A stretch of 64,000 nucleotides of DNA from Candidatus Manganitrophus morganii (GCA_021651055.1 JAJHOH010000001.1:806001-870000); one strand, 5' to 3'; counted from the stretch's first letter, positions 1 to 8,840 are shown. The notes: generated by a model from the letters alone, not told the origin. Translations and numbers: made by a program.

Positions 1-1316
1 ATTTCTGTTACTGAAAATACTTTTCGGCGGTTCTTGAGTAAGCTTGAAAATTTTATTAATTGTGGATAGTCGGCATACCATTCATCAGCCAACGAACGTA
101 AACGAGTCCGAGAGTATTCACCTTCCGATTGTTTTATCATTTGAGTAGTAATTTCAGGACTTCCAGTAGCCAAAGCAATACAATAATTAAAAAATAAAAT
201 TACGTCCCTTGGCCTCATCATTGTTCTATCTAAAATGTAGTCTATGATTGGCTGTCCTTTGATTAATTTCGGCAAGATATCCTTATGAGTAACCTTTTGC
301 AATGTATATGACTGCTTAATTAAGAAATCGATACGTGTATCAAGCACATTTATCAATTGTTCTTTTGTCCAGCGTAGATTAAGATACATCGATTCATACT
401 TTTCTTCCTGAAACCCTGCATCACGCGTTATTCTAAAAACTCGGTCAAGAAGGTCATACCTGAGTGCAACTATTATTTTTGCTTGTTCAACCTTACGAAA
501 ATCTCGAACGGTTTCGATAAGTGCGCGGACAAGCCTATATCTTAGGCTGTCTTCAATCCAATTTTCATCCAATCTGTCAATTACGATGTAGTATCGTTTC
601 TGAGAATCAGTGATTACTTTATTGACCAAGTCAATCACATCAGACAATTGACGTATCTGAACCTGATTAACAACATGTTGGGCTCTCTGAATAACCTCCT
701 GTTTCTCTTCCTCAGTAAGCCTCTGCAATCCCTCATTGGTGAATGTGATGCCAGGAATCTTTGTGAGGATTGAAGCACTCAAATCAGTTTCAAGTTTACT
801 TGTAAGCTCTTTAATACGATACTCAGTCTCTTCCCAAAACATCTTTCCCCAATTTTCTAAATACTCCAGTGCCTGAGTGTGTTGTTTATCCCGAAATAAA
901 TTTTTAATTTTTTCGACAAAACTAATCTTATCTGCTTCATTTCTGATATTAAAATGATATTTTAATATCTCCACGGTAAAAATATGACGCCAAAGAAGTC
1001 TGAAGAATATATCAAGCTTAACCCCCAGTTGTGATAAAAAATTTAGGATAGAGGAGTTGGAAATATAGGCAAGCGCTAAGCTCTGAGGTTGTACTTCAAT
1101 TACTCTTCCTTCCACTTCCTTCAACTGGCGAAGAAGCGCAGTTTTACCTGAACCAGTTCGTCCCATAACAAAGTGATGTGGATCAGAACAGTCTCGAAGC
1201 ATTTGTAAGTCACCAGTATCTATGAAACATGTCTTCAAGAATTGTTCGTCTTCCTGAGCATCCGCGGCACCTATGTTGTCGATCTTTCGGAAGCGATATC
1301 GACTTTGTTTGCTCAT
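1..1316 (-). CDS. P-loop ATPase, Sll1717-like family (3' end cut by window edge)
   Basis: The ATG at 1316 opens a frame that runs off the left edge, about 438 residues visible. A Walker A motif GRTGSGKTAL lies near residues 52-61 and a Walker B-like segment IVIDRLDE near residues 240-250, so this is a STAND/AAA-type P-loop NTPase. The start MSKQSRYRFRK and the GDLQMLRDCSDPHHFVMG stretch before the P-loop resemble proteins annotated as Sll1717-family ATPases, often found in accessory or defence-like islands. The molecular role is unknown. Base composition is markedly more AT-rich than the rest of the window, consistent with transfer. A GGAGATATT ribosome site precedes the start. The C-terminus is not visible, so a fused effector domain cannot be excluded. 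Confidence 0.75.
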   Translation of the reverse strand, partial: MSKQSRYRFRKIDNIGAADAQEDEQFLKTCFIDTGDLQMLRDCSDPHHFVMGRTGSGKTALLRQLKEVEGRVIEVQPQSLALAYISNSSILNFLSQLGVKLDIFFRLLWRHIFTVEILKYHFNIRNEADKISFVEKIKNLFRDKQHTQALEYLENWGKMFWEETEYRIKELTSKLETDLSASILTKIPGITFTNEGLQRLTEEEKQEVIQRAQHVVNQVQIRQLSDVIDLVNKVITDSQKRYYIVIDRLDENWIEDSLRYRLVRALIETVRDFRKVEQAKIIVALRYDLLDRVFRITRDAGFQEEKYESMYLNLRWTKEQLINVLDTRIDFLIKQSYTLQKVTHKDILPKLIKGQPIIDYILDRTMMRPRDVILFFNYCIALATGSPEITTQMIKQSEGEYSRTRLRSLADEWYADYPQLIKFSSLLKNRRKVFSVTE

Positions 1317-1434
1317 AATATCTCCTGAGTTTTCATTTCAGGCTTGACCTTCTTTTAAGCTACGCCACTCTCAAAAAGCGATAGTCACGCCTTTTTATTT
1401 GAGTCTGTCTTGCCTTTTTGGCTTGTGTTTTAGA

Positions 1435-1551
1435 TTACTGCTCAATCGGTACACTATGAACATTTTCTACAACCGGAAACACATCAGGATTCATTTCCAC
1501 TACCAACTGGGGAAACATTACCTTCAGATCTTTCCGAATATCGATCGCCAT
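1435..1551 (-). CDS. Small ORF, 38 residues, unknown function
   Basis: A 38-codon frame starts MAIDIRKDLKVMFPQLVVEM and ends SVPIEQ. A strong GAGAGGAGG ribosome-binding site lies 7 bases before the ATG, which is the main reason to call it. It begins 34 bases after the stop of the lipoprotein gene on the same strand and may be co-transcribed with it. No domain is recognised. It could be a genuine small protein or a remnant of a longer gene interrupted at the border of the AT-rich block. Confidence 0.45.
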   Translation of the reverse strand: MAIDIRKDLKVMFPQLVVEMNPDVFPVVENVHSVPIEQ

Positions 1552-1585
1552 GATGAAACCTCCTCTCTATCAAAGATAGTTGATA

Positions 1586-2302
1586 TCAAAGATCACTCAC
1601 CTTTTCTGTCTTGACCGTAAGTGAATCCGCATCTACCTGGGGCGTAACCTCAGGCAGAAGCCGCTTCTCAATCCCCTCAATCCCGCCTATCGTCTGGAGA
1701 TCCGCAGCGATTCGATCCTCCTCATCCACTACCCTGATCTGTGGTTTTGCCGTTCCCGCAGGGAGGGGATCTTCAAGATCGATGATGATCTTTCCAACAT
1801 AAGTGACTTCATGTTCTTTGATCTCGAACGCATTCTCAGGATAGAGGAACGAGACGGAATCGATGATTGGAATAAGTGCAAAATAAAAAGGTGCCGTTAC
1901 AAAGTTAAGGAGGTTCACGAAGACGAGACCAACATTCGCTGCTTTTCTCCCGGTGGTTTTGTTGATCTCGGGATTGAACGCCGTAATGGAGGTGAAAGAA
2001 TATTTTCCCGGAGCAAGCGGAATCCGGAAATCGGAGCCTTCGAGGTTGTGAATGTACGTCCTGCGTTTCCATTGAAGGTTGTTGAGTTGGAATCTCGATT
2101 TAGATTCGACGGGCCGTCCCCCCTGCCGCCACTCAACCGTGCCGACGAGGAGCCCCTTGGAAGTATCTGCGAGGGACTCCCCTTCTTTAAGATTCTGAAG
2201 TGAGCAGGCAGCAAGGAAAAAGAAAGGAAGGATGAAAAGAAAGAAAAGTCGGGCGAGGGATCGCAACGGGCTTCTAATTCCGATCCCCCTCGCTTCCGCC
2301 AT
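1586..2302 (-). CDS. Putative lipoprotein, unknown function
   Basis: The 238-residue product has a basic N-terminus and a hydrophobic stretch (LARLFFLFILPFFFLAAC) ending in a lipobox LAAC with Cys near residue 33, so it is probably lipid-anchored in the outer or inner membrane. The rest is largely beta-rich, with segments such as GKYSFTSITAFNP and VTYVGKIIIDLEDP that suggest a carboxypeptidase-regulatory or transthyretin-like sandwich. A second short hydrophobic region lies around residues 130-150. A GGAGAGGGGG ribosome site precedes the ATG. No specific family is recognised. The gene sits between the RDD-protein gene and the AT-rich left end, all on the minus strand. Confidence 0.7.
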   Translation of the reverse strand: MAEARGIGIRSPLRSLARLFFLFILPFFFLAACSLQNLKEGESLADTSKGLLVGTVEWRQGGRPVESKSRFQLNNLQWKRRTYIHNLEGSDFRIPLAPGKYSFTSITAFNPEINKTTGRKAANVGLVFVNLLNFVTAPFYFALIPIIDSVSFLYPENAFEIKEHEVTYVGKIIIDLEDPLPAGTAKPQIRVVDEEDRIAADLQTIGGIEGIEKRLLPEVTPQVDADSLTVKTEKVSDL

Positions 2303-2416
2303 CGCCGACCCCCTCTCCAGTGGAGTGGTTTACGAAGAACCGAATTGCTCCATGGGCTATCCCAGGCAAACACCCGCATGATACTGTTCCCCTGCAAGAA
2401 AGTCAATTCTGGGATG

Positions 2417-3514
2417 TTAATGATTAAAAGAGACAGGCGTCACGACAAAAGAAGTTCTTGCTCTGAATTTAATCGTTTTCCTTTGCCCTAGATCTTTCGA
2501 GGAGAATCGGAATACTTGTGTGTTGTAACGTGAGGTAATTCCAATGTTGTAACCCGTTCTTACCTGAAAGGTCAGAACGAAGTCCTTCTGTACCGGACGG
2601 TCTGTCATAACCAGATCGACTGCTTTTTTGACCTCTGCTTGCAATACATCTTTATCATTAAACTTAGATACCGGCAGAAAACCTTTTAAAACCAGTTCTC
2701 CCGAATTCACTTTGAATTCGAAACCGATATTTTGAAAAGAGGTTACTTCTTCGATGCGCCGAGAAGTTTCAAACAATTTTGAGAGTGTGTCCGTATCAGT
2801 GAAAAAGATCTTGATGGTGCCTGCTGCCATAACGAGGAGTGCAACCATTACAAAAATAATGACATAAGCTCGTCGTTCCTTTCGAACATCTCTCAACGCT
2901 TCAATTCTCTCTGGGGTAAACGAACCTACTCTCACCACGACTGTATTGACAAGAAGATCGTGCAGCCCCTGCTTCAAAGGGTGGACCGGTACGATCAACA
3001 CCACCCCCAAAAAACAGACCATCTGGATTAATCCAAAAAACGTCAAGAACCAATCTTGTTTAAGAAATGGGAAGCTAGCTGTAAGCCCGGCTAATATCCA
3101 ACCTCCATAAGCAATAAACGCTAAAACGGAATATCGTAAAAAAGACTCAGAGAGCGACATGAACGTTCCGTCTCGCTTGATTACCTGAATACCGAGCAAC
3201 CGTTTGGCTAGGCTCTGACCATTTCCAATGGCAGACTGTGAAATGCCCGCATAAAGGAAGGTCACAACGAGTCCAATCCACCAGCCTTTCTCTCCAAGAA
3301 TGTTAAAAACGGGAGCCAGGAAAAAGAGCATAAAACCGAGAAGCCCCAGTAAAAAGGCATCTAATACATCCGAGACAAAGCGTTTCCAAAAGCCAATGAC
3401 GGCCGTCCGGTCAGAGTTCTCTGTCACCGCTTTTCTCTCCATAAACCAAAAGAAGAAGACGGCAACGACCGCAATTACAGCAAGGATATAAAATATTGGT
3501 TGAATTTGACCCAT
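2417..3514 (-). CDS. RDD-family membrane protein
   Basis: The 365-residue integral membrane protein starts with a transmembrane segment (residues 5-24). An RDD domain follows at about residues 40-200, visible as FWKRFVSDVLDAFLLG, then GNGQSLAKRLLGIQVIKRDG, then HPLKQGLHDLLVNTVVV. A further membrane span lies near residues 217-235. A long exported or cytosolic tail of about 130 residues with an alternating polar/beta pattern completes it. RDD proteins are poorly characterised and some take part in ion transport. The tail is not part of the usual RDD core and is unrecognised. The gene is moderately AT-richer than the later part of the window. Confidence 0.75.
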   Translation of the reverse strand: MGQIQPIFYILAVIAVVAVFFFWFMERKAVTENSDRTAVIGFWKRFVSDVLDAFLLGLLGFMLFFLAPVFNILGEKGWWIGLVVTFLYAGISQSAIGNGQSLAKRLLGIQVIKRDGTFMSLSESFLRYSVLAFIAYGGWILAGLTASFPFLKQDWFLTFFGLIQMVCFLGVVLIVPVHPLKQGLHDLLVNTVVVRVGSFTPERIEALRDVRKERRAYVIIFVMVALLVMAAGTIKIFFTDTDTLSKLFETSRRIEEVTSFQNIGFEFKVNSGELVLKGFLPVSKFNDKDVLQAEVKKAVDLVMTDRPVQKDFVLTFQVRTGYNIGITSRYNTQVFRFSSKDLGQRKTIKFRARTSFVVTPVSFNH

Positions 3515-3667
3515 GACACCTGATCTCTTTTATTGCTGGAATATACGGAGGCAGACTTACGCATCATAATGACCGCAAAAGAGAAAGTCAAACTTTGGGT
3601 ATATTGGGGTATATTAGAGATGAAGAAGGTTGATCCAAAGAGGAAAGTAAAAGAAACATCTGAAAAT

Positions 3668-3708
3668 AAAAAAAGCCCTCCCCTACTCGTAGTGCATAAG
3701 GGAGGGCC
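3668..3708 (-). terminator. Intrinsic terminator after the 88-residue exported-protein gene
   Basis: On the minus strand, a GGCCCTCCCTT / AGGGGAGGGC stem is followed directly by seven T. It lies 22 bases beyond the stop of the gene at 3730-3996. Confidence 0.85.
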
Positions 3709-3729
3709 TTCCAATATTTGCGACGCTGC

Positions 3730-3996
3730 TTAACTCTTTACTTCAATCGATTCGGCGTGGCCTTGATCATTGACCTGAGCGGTGACTTTCGCGCCCTGCT
3801 TCAGCTCACCGGTCTTCTTGGTGGCTTTGGGATCGACATGGACCTGCTGAACCTTGCCCGAGTCGTCCTTGATCGAGACCATCTCGCCGTCGATTTTGAC
3901 GATTTCTCCGGTGACCGCTTTGCCGGCAAAGCCGACGCCGGCCAGCGTCAACACCATCATAAACACACCAATCAAACCAAAAATCTTCTTCATCAT
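3730..3996 (-). CDS. Small exported protein with an OB-like (DUF5666-type) repeat
   Basis: The start is placed at the ATG at 3996 because CGGAGGAAAC lies 5 bases upstream; a longer in-frame start has no ribosome site. The 88-residue product has a signal peptide (MMKKIFGLIGVFMMVLTLAGVGFA) and a mature domain with the pattern VTGEIVKIDGEMVSIKDDSGK. This resembles small periplasmic DUF5666 or OB-type modules that bind unknown ligands. It is a single gene with its own terminator, divergent from the CBS-domain gene. A 21-bp motif at 4066-4086 lies 70 bp upstream and recurs before another exported-protein gene at 60 kb. Confidence 0.75.
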   Translation of the reverse strand: MMKKIFGLIGVFMMVLTLAGVGFAGKAVTGEIVKIDGEMVSIKDDSGKVQQVHVDPKATKKTGELKQGAKVTAQVNDQGHAESIEVKS

Positions 3997-4065
3997 GGTC
4001 GTTTCCTCCGGTTGGGTTGTAATCATGGTGACAACTTAGTTTAGCCGATGAGCTTGAATAGAACC

Positions 4066-4086
4066 ATTCCCCGAAAGGAGTAATCC
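4066..4086. promoter_or_regulatory. Putative regulator box shared with 60152-60172
   Basis: On the minus strand the core reads GGATTAC-T-CCTTT-C-GGGG-A-AT. The copy at 60152-60172 matches at 18 of 21 positions. Each copy lies 70-80 bp upstream of a minus-strand gene for a small exported protein. This copy is also about 79 bp before the CBS gene on the plus strand. The TACYCCT half resembles NarL/LuxR-type heptamers, but the regulator is unknown. Confidence 0.5.
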
Positions 4087-4164
4087 TTTTGGAGGATAGA
4101 CCCCATTCTGGGCGGCGGGTTACGCTCATAATGATACGGAGCAAAACGACGACAGGAGAAGACA

Positions 4165-4530
4165 ATGCAGGTGAAAGAAATTATGACACAGGATGTCGAG
4201 GTGATCCGCCCCGAAGCGACCCTTCAAGAAGCGGCTGAAAAGATGCAGGAGCGGAAGATCGGCGTCTTGCCGGTGTGTGATGGAGATCGTGTCGTGGGGA
4301 TGCTCAGCGATAAAGATGTCAACATCCGGACGGTGGGAGACGATCCAACCCAAACCAAAGTCCAAGACGCCATGTTATCGGATGTCGTCTACTGTTTCGA
4401 AGATGCAGAGGTGGAAGAAGCGGCCAAGCTGATGCAGGAGAAGCAGCTTCGGCGGCTGGTGGTCCTCAGCCGAGAGAAGCGGCTGGCCGGAATTGTCTCG
4501 CTGGCCGATCTGGCCGGCCGGTACAAATAA
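4165..4530 (+). CDS. CBS-domain protein (two CBS motifs)
   Basis: The 121-residue stand-alone Bateman module starts MQVKEIMTQDVEVIRPEATL. CBS repeat 1 covers about residues 1-55 and repeat 2 about 65-121 (VQDAMLSDVVYCFEDAEVEEAAKLM, LAGIVSLADLA). Such proteins bind adenine nucleotides and often report energy or stress state; the target is unknown. An AGGAGAAGACA ribosome site precedes the ATG. It is divergent from the small exported-protein gene and convergent with the HdeD-like gene, with an inverted repeat between the stops. The stress-gene context fits a general stress protein. Confidence 0.9.
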   Translation: MQVKEIMTQDVEVIRPEATLQEAAEKMQERKIGVLPVCDGDRVVGMLSDKDVNIRTVGDDPTQTKVQDAMLSDVVYCFEDAEVEEAAKLMQEKQLRRLVVLSREKRLAGIVSLADLAGRYK

Positions 4531-4627
4531 ATTCAATTAAGAATTAGGAATGGCTCAATTAGGAATCAAAGGCTCTCTTCTGTGCCTTCGCGCTCCAATT
4601 CCTAATCGACAGATTCTAATTGAATTT
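4528..4627. repeat. Imperfect inverted repeat between convergent genes
   Basis: The left arm (4528-4551, TAAATTCAATTAAGAATTAG...) and right arm (4597-4627, ATTCCTAAT ... AATTGAATTTA) are near-complementary, with a six-base interruption in the right arm. An extra CAATTAGGAAT copy lies inside. It separates the stops of the CBS and HdeD-like genes and could fold as a bidirectional terminator. No GC-rich core is present. Confidence 0.6.
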
Positions 4628-4631
4628 ACTC

Positions 4632-5189
4632 CTACGCCTCCGCCCTCCTCAGCTGTCCACGCAAGCCGTGAACTCTGAAGCCGAGCACGATTTGAATGAC
4701 CCCATAAATAACGGCATAAATCGCGATGGCCCAGAGAAGTCCGATGGCCCCCGCGACGGGGTTCCACATTAAAATTCCGGCGAAGAGAACGGACACCACA
4801 CCGCTCAGCACCAGCCACCACTCCCCTTCGATCTCTCTTCTTAGACGAACGGCCCCCACAATCTGGAGGACGCCCACAACCAGGCTCCAGGCCGCGATGT
4901 AAAACACCAGACTGAGCGCCGTGATTCCAGGCGCCCAGAAGGTGAGCAGTCCGATGCCGACGCCGACAATCCCCTGCAGCAGGAGCAGCCAATAATCATC
5001 GATATAGTCCCAACCGCCCATGGCTAAAATAATCGAAAAGATCCCGTCTACAAAAACATAAGCGCCAAAAAATAGAACGACTGTAGCCAGAGTAATCTCC
5101 GGCCGGATGAATGCCAGCACACCGAAGAGAATCGCCAAGATTCCCCGAACGATGAGCAGCCACCAGTTGCGCGTCAAAAGATTAAACAT
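4632..5189 (-). CDS. HdeD-family (DUF308) membrane protein
   Basis: The 185-residue protein has six predicted transmembrane segments and the family pattern NWWLLIVRGILAILFGVLAFIRPEITL at the N-terminus, repeated in degenerate form (LLLLQGIVGVGIGLLTFWAPGIT, LVLSGVVSVLFAGILMWNPVAG). It belongs to the HdeD/DUF308 family, linked in Escherichia coli to acid resistance at high cell density, although most members are uncharacterised. An AAGGAGGGGAAG ribosome site precedes the ATG. It appears to be a single-gene unit. Confidence 0.9.
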   Translation of the reverse strand: MFNLLTRNWWLLIVRGILAILFGVLAFIRPEITLATVVLFFGAYVFVDGIFSIILAMGGWDYIDDYWLLLLQGIVGVGIGLLTFWAPGITALSLVFYIAAWSLVVGVLQIVGAVRLRREIEGEWWLVLSGVVSVLFAGILMWNPVAGAIGLLWAIAIYAVIYGVIQIVLGFRVHGLRGQLRRAEA

Positions 5190-5364
5190 CTTCCCCTCCT
5201 TGAGCTCGGGTTTTTATTCCGGTCTGAATGACCGATCGCTATTCCTCGCGCGGGCGTGCACCCGATAAGACCAGAAAACCACGCCCCACTCAGAGGGGTC
5301 AACTCACCGCAAAGGGCTAGCATGGCGATTCGAAGGAGCTAGTTAAGAAGGAAAATCATGCAAT

Positions 5365-5393
5365 CCCCCTCTCCCCATGAAGAGAAGAGGGGG
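5365..5393 (-). terminator. Putative terminator of the secreted metallopeptidase gene
   Basis: An 8-bp CCCCCTCT / AGAGGGGG stem lies just after the stop at 5401. The following T-tract is weak (ATTGCATGATTTT), so efficiency is uncertain. Confidence 0.5.
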
Positions 5394-5400
5394 AACCGCA

Positions 5401-8400
5401 TCAAGGAACCTTCACTTTCGTGAGAGACGCTTTACAGTTGTTCGTCTCATTGCTTTCAACAACGACCCCCTTGTCATCGGCACAGGCAAGCAGAAAGTAG
5501 CTTCCGGCAACGGTGGTCGTCGGAACGGTGACGGAGGTCGCTCCGGTCGAAGAGATCCCCGGGTTCAGAACGGGGACCGACCGGCCGCCGGTCAGAAGAA
5601 CATCTCCCCCGTTCCGGAGGGTGTCGAGCGACAGATAATACCGGGTGGCCGAAAGCGCCGCGGCGGCATTCCCGATATTTTGAACGTTGTCCTTCACCGA
5701 GAAGCTGCTCCCCTTCAAGGCGCTCGCCGGCGGATCGCTCACTGCTGTCTCGACGAGATCAGCAGCGCTCACCTTCACGACCGTCTTGGAAGGGCGGCAG
5801 TTGTTCGCTTCGTTGCTCTCCCCAACCACCTTGGTGTCGTCCGCGCAGGCGAGGAGGTAATAGGCCCCCGACACGATTCCGGCCGGAACTTTGACGGTGA
5901 CCGTTCCGGCTGAGGTCGCGCCGGAGGCGAGGGCCGGCACCGCGCGGCTGCCGGTCAAGAGTTTATCGGTCGCACTCTTGAGTGTATCGGTCGAGAAGTA
6001 GTACCGGGTGGTGGAGATCCCGGATGCGGCCGCCCCCTGGTTGAAGACCGTATCGGTCACCGCAAAACCGGCGCCCGACACAACCGCGGACGGCGGATTG
6101 CTCACGGCCGTTTCGGTCAAGTCAATCCCGTTGACCAGATTCGTCGGCACGACATAGCCGCTCGCGGCGCTGGCCAGCTCCGTTGTTCCGGCAAACATGC
6201 AAGCGATCTGCTGCGCCGGAACCTTCTCGGGCCTCAAAAGTCCTTCGAAGGTTCCGTCTTTGGCGACCGTCACGACCTGCTTCGATCGATCGAGAAAGCG
6301 GCCGTCGGCCACCCCCACGATCAAGACCGGCCAAGGCTGCTCCGGGTGATAATATTTCGAGAGAACCGTTCCGAAGTCGGGGGTGGCGAAAAAGTCGCCG
6401 CTGACACGGAGGGTTCCATCCGGATTTCGAAACGCCCGGCACTTCACCTTCACCGGGGCCAGGACACGCGCCTCCACCCGGACCCCGCCGAGCGGTTTAA
6501 ATTCCGGATGTTGATCTTTCGGATTGAGATCGTTCTTCAACAGCCGCATGCTCGACGCGGAGACATCGACGCCGTAAACGCTGCCGATCGGCTGACTGCT
6601 TCCCGGTTCGATCGTGATCGGAAGCTCGCGCATCTCGTTCGGTAAAAGCTCCACTCCCTGCACCCCGCCGTTGAAATCGACCTTCCAATCGGAAGGCAGG
6701 GTCGAAAGATACGAGAGATAAAATATCTTCTTATTCACCAGATCGTCGTTGCGGAGGCGAATCACATGTTTGTAGGTGGCGCCGCCCGGCGCCCCCGGCG
6801 ACACCGCTTGGAAATAAGAGATGTTCTCCTGTTCCCGGTCGCCGTCTTGATTGCCCAGCACCGTTTCGCCGGCCACCTGATTCAGCTTCACCCGGACACA
6901 GGTGTGAAAGGCAAAGACCCCCGCCGCCATGTCGGCCGCCGAGACGGTGAAATTCGGCGTCCACTCGACGTAGACGTCGACAAACCCGCCGGCCGGGATA
7001 TTGGCCAGTCCCGGAAAGCTGTTCTTATCGACCATCCCGATAAGGGCCCACCCGTTGGCCCCGGCGATTCCGACGCCGGGGGGATCGGTGATCTCCCAGT
7101 TGACCACGACGTCGGTCGCCGGAGAGAAACCGACATTCCGAACGCGGGCATAAAGCCGGTTGACCTGGCCGACGACCGGGTCGTCGCCGTTGCCGGTCGG
7201 CACCGTCCCGCCGCTTCCATCCGCCCAGGTCCCATACCGGTACGTTCCATAGCCGTTTACGGGGCTGTCGACCCAAATATCGGTCGTCTCCCAGGTATTC
7301 CCCGGCGGCGCGGTCCAGGGATTCAACATCACGTCTGGCTGGAAGGTCTGTTTCTCGTAGGCGACCCGGATAAAATAATGGTCGGGGTCGGTCTTCTTGA
7401 AGATGCTGATGAAGACCCCATCCGCGCCGCCGTCGTAGGTCTGTCCCTCCTGCCACAGGGCATTGCGGTTACAGCCGGGGGCGGTGCAGGTCCCCCCGGA
7501 GCCGCCGGGGCCGATCACGGTGACCCAGGGATCCGATCCCTCCGAAACCCGCTCGATCAAGACCCCTTCCGCCGGAATCCCGACGGGGGTGAAGTCGCCG
7601 TTGAGGTCATCGCCGAGGACCCGCCGCCGCACACTGATCAGGTAGTAAAAATTGGCCGTGATTTCCACTTTCACCGCCTGAATGTTCGGCAAGTTGGCGG
7701 GGGGATACTCCATCGCCCAGATCTCCGCGAACCCTCCGCCGCTCGGTGGGGTGAAGAGCTGGTATTTCGTTCCGGGTAACCACCCCGGAAAGCCGGTGTG
7801 GTCTTGCTTCTCGAAGACCCCGGTCTGGCCGGGGTAGTTGCTATCCATCAGCTCGAACTCATTGTTGTAGTTGCTCGGATGGGCCGGTCCCCCTTGTTGA
7901 AAAGCATGCCCCATTTCGTGCGCCCAGCGTCCCCAGACCTGAAGATCGCTTTCGGTCGGGTTTTCGCTGAAGATGGCGCAGCCAACCAATTTGGTCGCCC
8001 CTCCGGGGCCCATCGGCAAATTACATTTTGTCGCCTGGCCGCGGTGGAACTGGGCCGCGTTGGTTTCAGCCATCACCACCATCACCGCATCGACATTCGT
8101 CCAATCGAGCCCCGCCGGAGAATCGGCAATCGCATCGTTGAGGACCTTGGAGAACTTTCCCCCGTTGGAGAGATCCCCGTCCGCAAAATCATCGACATAC
8201 AGGTTTCGGTTATCGGGAAGCTCGAAGAGGTCGGAGACCACCGAGTCGATTGTGATGTTGCTGTACGACGTATTCTGCCAAAGGGTATCGAGGTTCCCAA
8301 AAAATCCTTGAACCTGCGCGAGAGAGTACCGCGAATTCGCCGCATAATCGGCAAAATGGACCCGGAGGACCATTACCTTCTTGGTCCCCGTCACCGGCGC

Positions 8401-8517
8401 CGCATAACCGAGGGTAACCCTGGAGAGGCTGATCGCGAAGAACACCACGAGCGCCAGAAAAAAGAGCGCTTCCCGACAACGTCGATCCCAATGGGATATC
8501 GACCGATTCTTTTTCAT
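5401..8517 (-). CDS. Large secreted M6-like metallopeptidase with two CARDB domains
   Basis: The start is at the ATG at 8517, with GGAGGATCAAACA just upstream; a longer frame to 8643 lacks a ribosome site. The 1038-residue product has a signal anchor/peptide (residues about 17-38, FFLALVVFFAISLSRV). A zincin catalytic core has WAHEMGHAFQ (HExxH at about 200-204) followed by a FELMDSNYPGQTG segment typical of M6/immune-inhibitor-A-like peptidases. Middle beta-sandwich regions follow. Two tandem CARDB adhesion-type repeats lie at about residues 800-915 and 917-1038, each containing TRYYxSxDTL and LLACADDxxVVxESNExNNC. It is probably exported and degrades or binds extracellular protein. It has its own promoter region and terminator. 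Confidence 0.85.
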   Translation of the reverse strand: MKKNRSISHWDRRCREALFFLALVVFFAISLSRVTLGYAAPVTGTKKVMVLRVHFADYAANSRYSLAQVQGFFGNLDTLWQNTSYSNITIDSVVSDLFELPDNRNLYVDDFADGDLSNGGKFSKVLNDAIADSPAGLDWTNVDAVMVVMAETNAAQFHRGQATKCNLPMGPGGATKLVGCAIFSENPTESDLQVWGRWAHEMGHAFQQGGPAHPSNYNNEFELMDSNYPGQTGVFEKQDHTGFPGWLPGTKYQLFTPPSGGGFAEIWAMEYPPANLPNIQAVKVEITANFYYLISVRRRVLGDDLNGDFTPVGIPAEGVLIERVSEGSDPWVTVIGPGGSGGTCTAPGCNRNALWQEGQTYDGGADGVFISIFKKTDPDHYFIRVAYEKQTFQPDVMLNPWTAPPGNTWETTDIWVDSPVNGYGTYRYGTWADGSGGTVPTGNGDDPVVGQVNRLYARVRNVGFSPATDVVVNWEITDPPGVGIAGANGWALIGMVDKNSFPGLANIPAGGFVDVYVEWTPNFTVSAADMAAGVFAFHTCVRVKLNQVAGETVLGNQDGDREQENISYFQAVSPGAPGGATYKHVIRLRNDDLVNKKIFYLSYLSTLPSDWKVDFNGGVQGVELLPNEMRELPITIEPGSSQPIGSVYGVDVSASSMRLLKNDLNPKDQHPEFKPLGGVRVEARVLAPVKVKCRAFRNPDGTLRVSGDFFATPDFGTVLSKYYHPEQPWPVLIVGVADGRFLDRSKQVVTVAKDGTFEGLLRPEKVPAQQIACMFAGTTELASAASGYVVPTNLVNGIDLTETAVSNPPSAVVSGAGFAVTDTVFNQGAAASGISTTRYYFSTDTLKSATDKLLTGSRAVPALASGATSAGTVTVKVPAGIVSGAYYLLACADDTKVVGESNEANNCRPSKTVVKVSAADLVETAVSDPPASALKGSSFSVKDNVQNIGNAAAALSATRYYLSLDTLRNGGDVLLTGGRSVPVLNPGISSTGATSVTVPTTTVAGSYFLLACADDKGVVVESNETNNCKASLTKVKVP

Positions 8518-8840
8518 TGTTTGATCCTCCTTGATTCGTTGTGATGAGTGGACATTGCGAAGGAGGGAAGCCGTGCACCCCCTCGCAGGGATTGGCAACA
8601 TCCGAAGTGGATGGCTCGAGTGACTGCGGGGGAGACATTGCAACGTCGGGGCCGGAAAAAGGAGGGTTCTATTTTGGGGATTCTCTCCGGGAATATCGTT
8701 TCGGATACAATCGGTGTATCTCTATTTAAGAAGGGGGGTTCTTACGTGAAGGACAAGATCGGCAGGAAGTTGATTCGTGGAGGAAGGGTGAACTCGGTCC
8801 GGATCGATCTTTCCGGATGAAAGGGTCTCGTTCCAAAACC
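8518..8840. other. Intergenic region between peptidase start and msrA stop
   Basis: No conserved gene is seen. A 24-codon frame (GTG at 8746 to the TGA at 8820) has GGGGGG seven bases upstream, but its product (MKDKIGRKLIRGGRVNSVRI...) resembles nothing known, and it is left uncalled. The upstream control region of the peptidase gene should lie here. Confidence 0.4.

Noticed and set aside
1399-1614. 71-codon plus-strand frame near the left end
   Set aside because: It overlaps the minus-strand 38-codon ORF, which has a much better ribosome site, and has no motif.
3533-3733. 66-codon plus-strand frame
   Set aside because: It runs through the terminator hairpin of the neighbouring minus-strand gene and lacks a ribosome site.
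6766-7779. Plus-strand frame of 337 codons
   Set aside because: Antisense to the secreted metallopeptidase gene and without recognisable features.
8746-8820. 24-codon frame with GGGGGG upstream
   Set aside because: Too short, no similarity, and the purine-rich stretch is easily met by chance; noted only in the gap entry.
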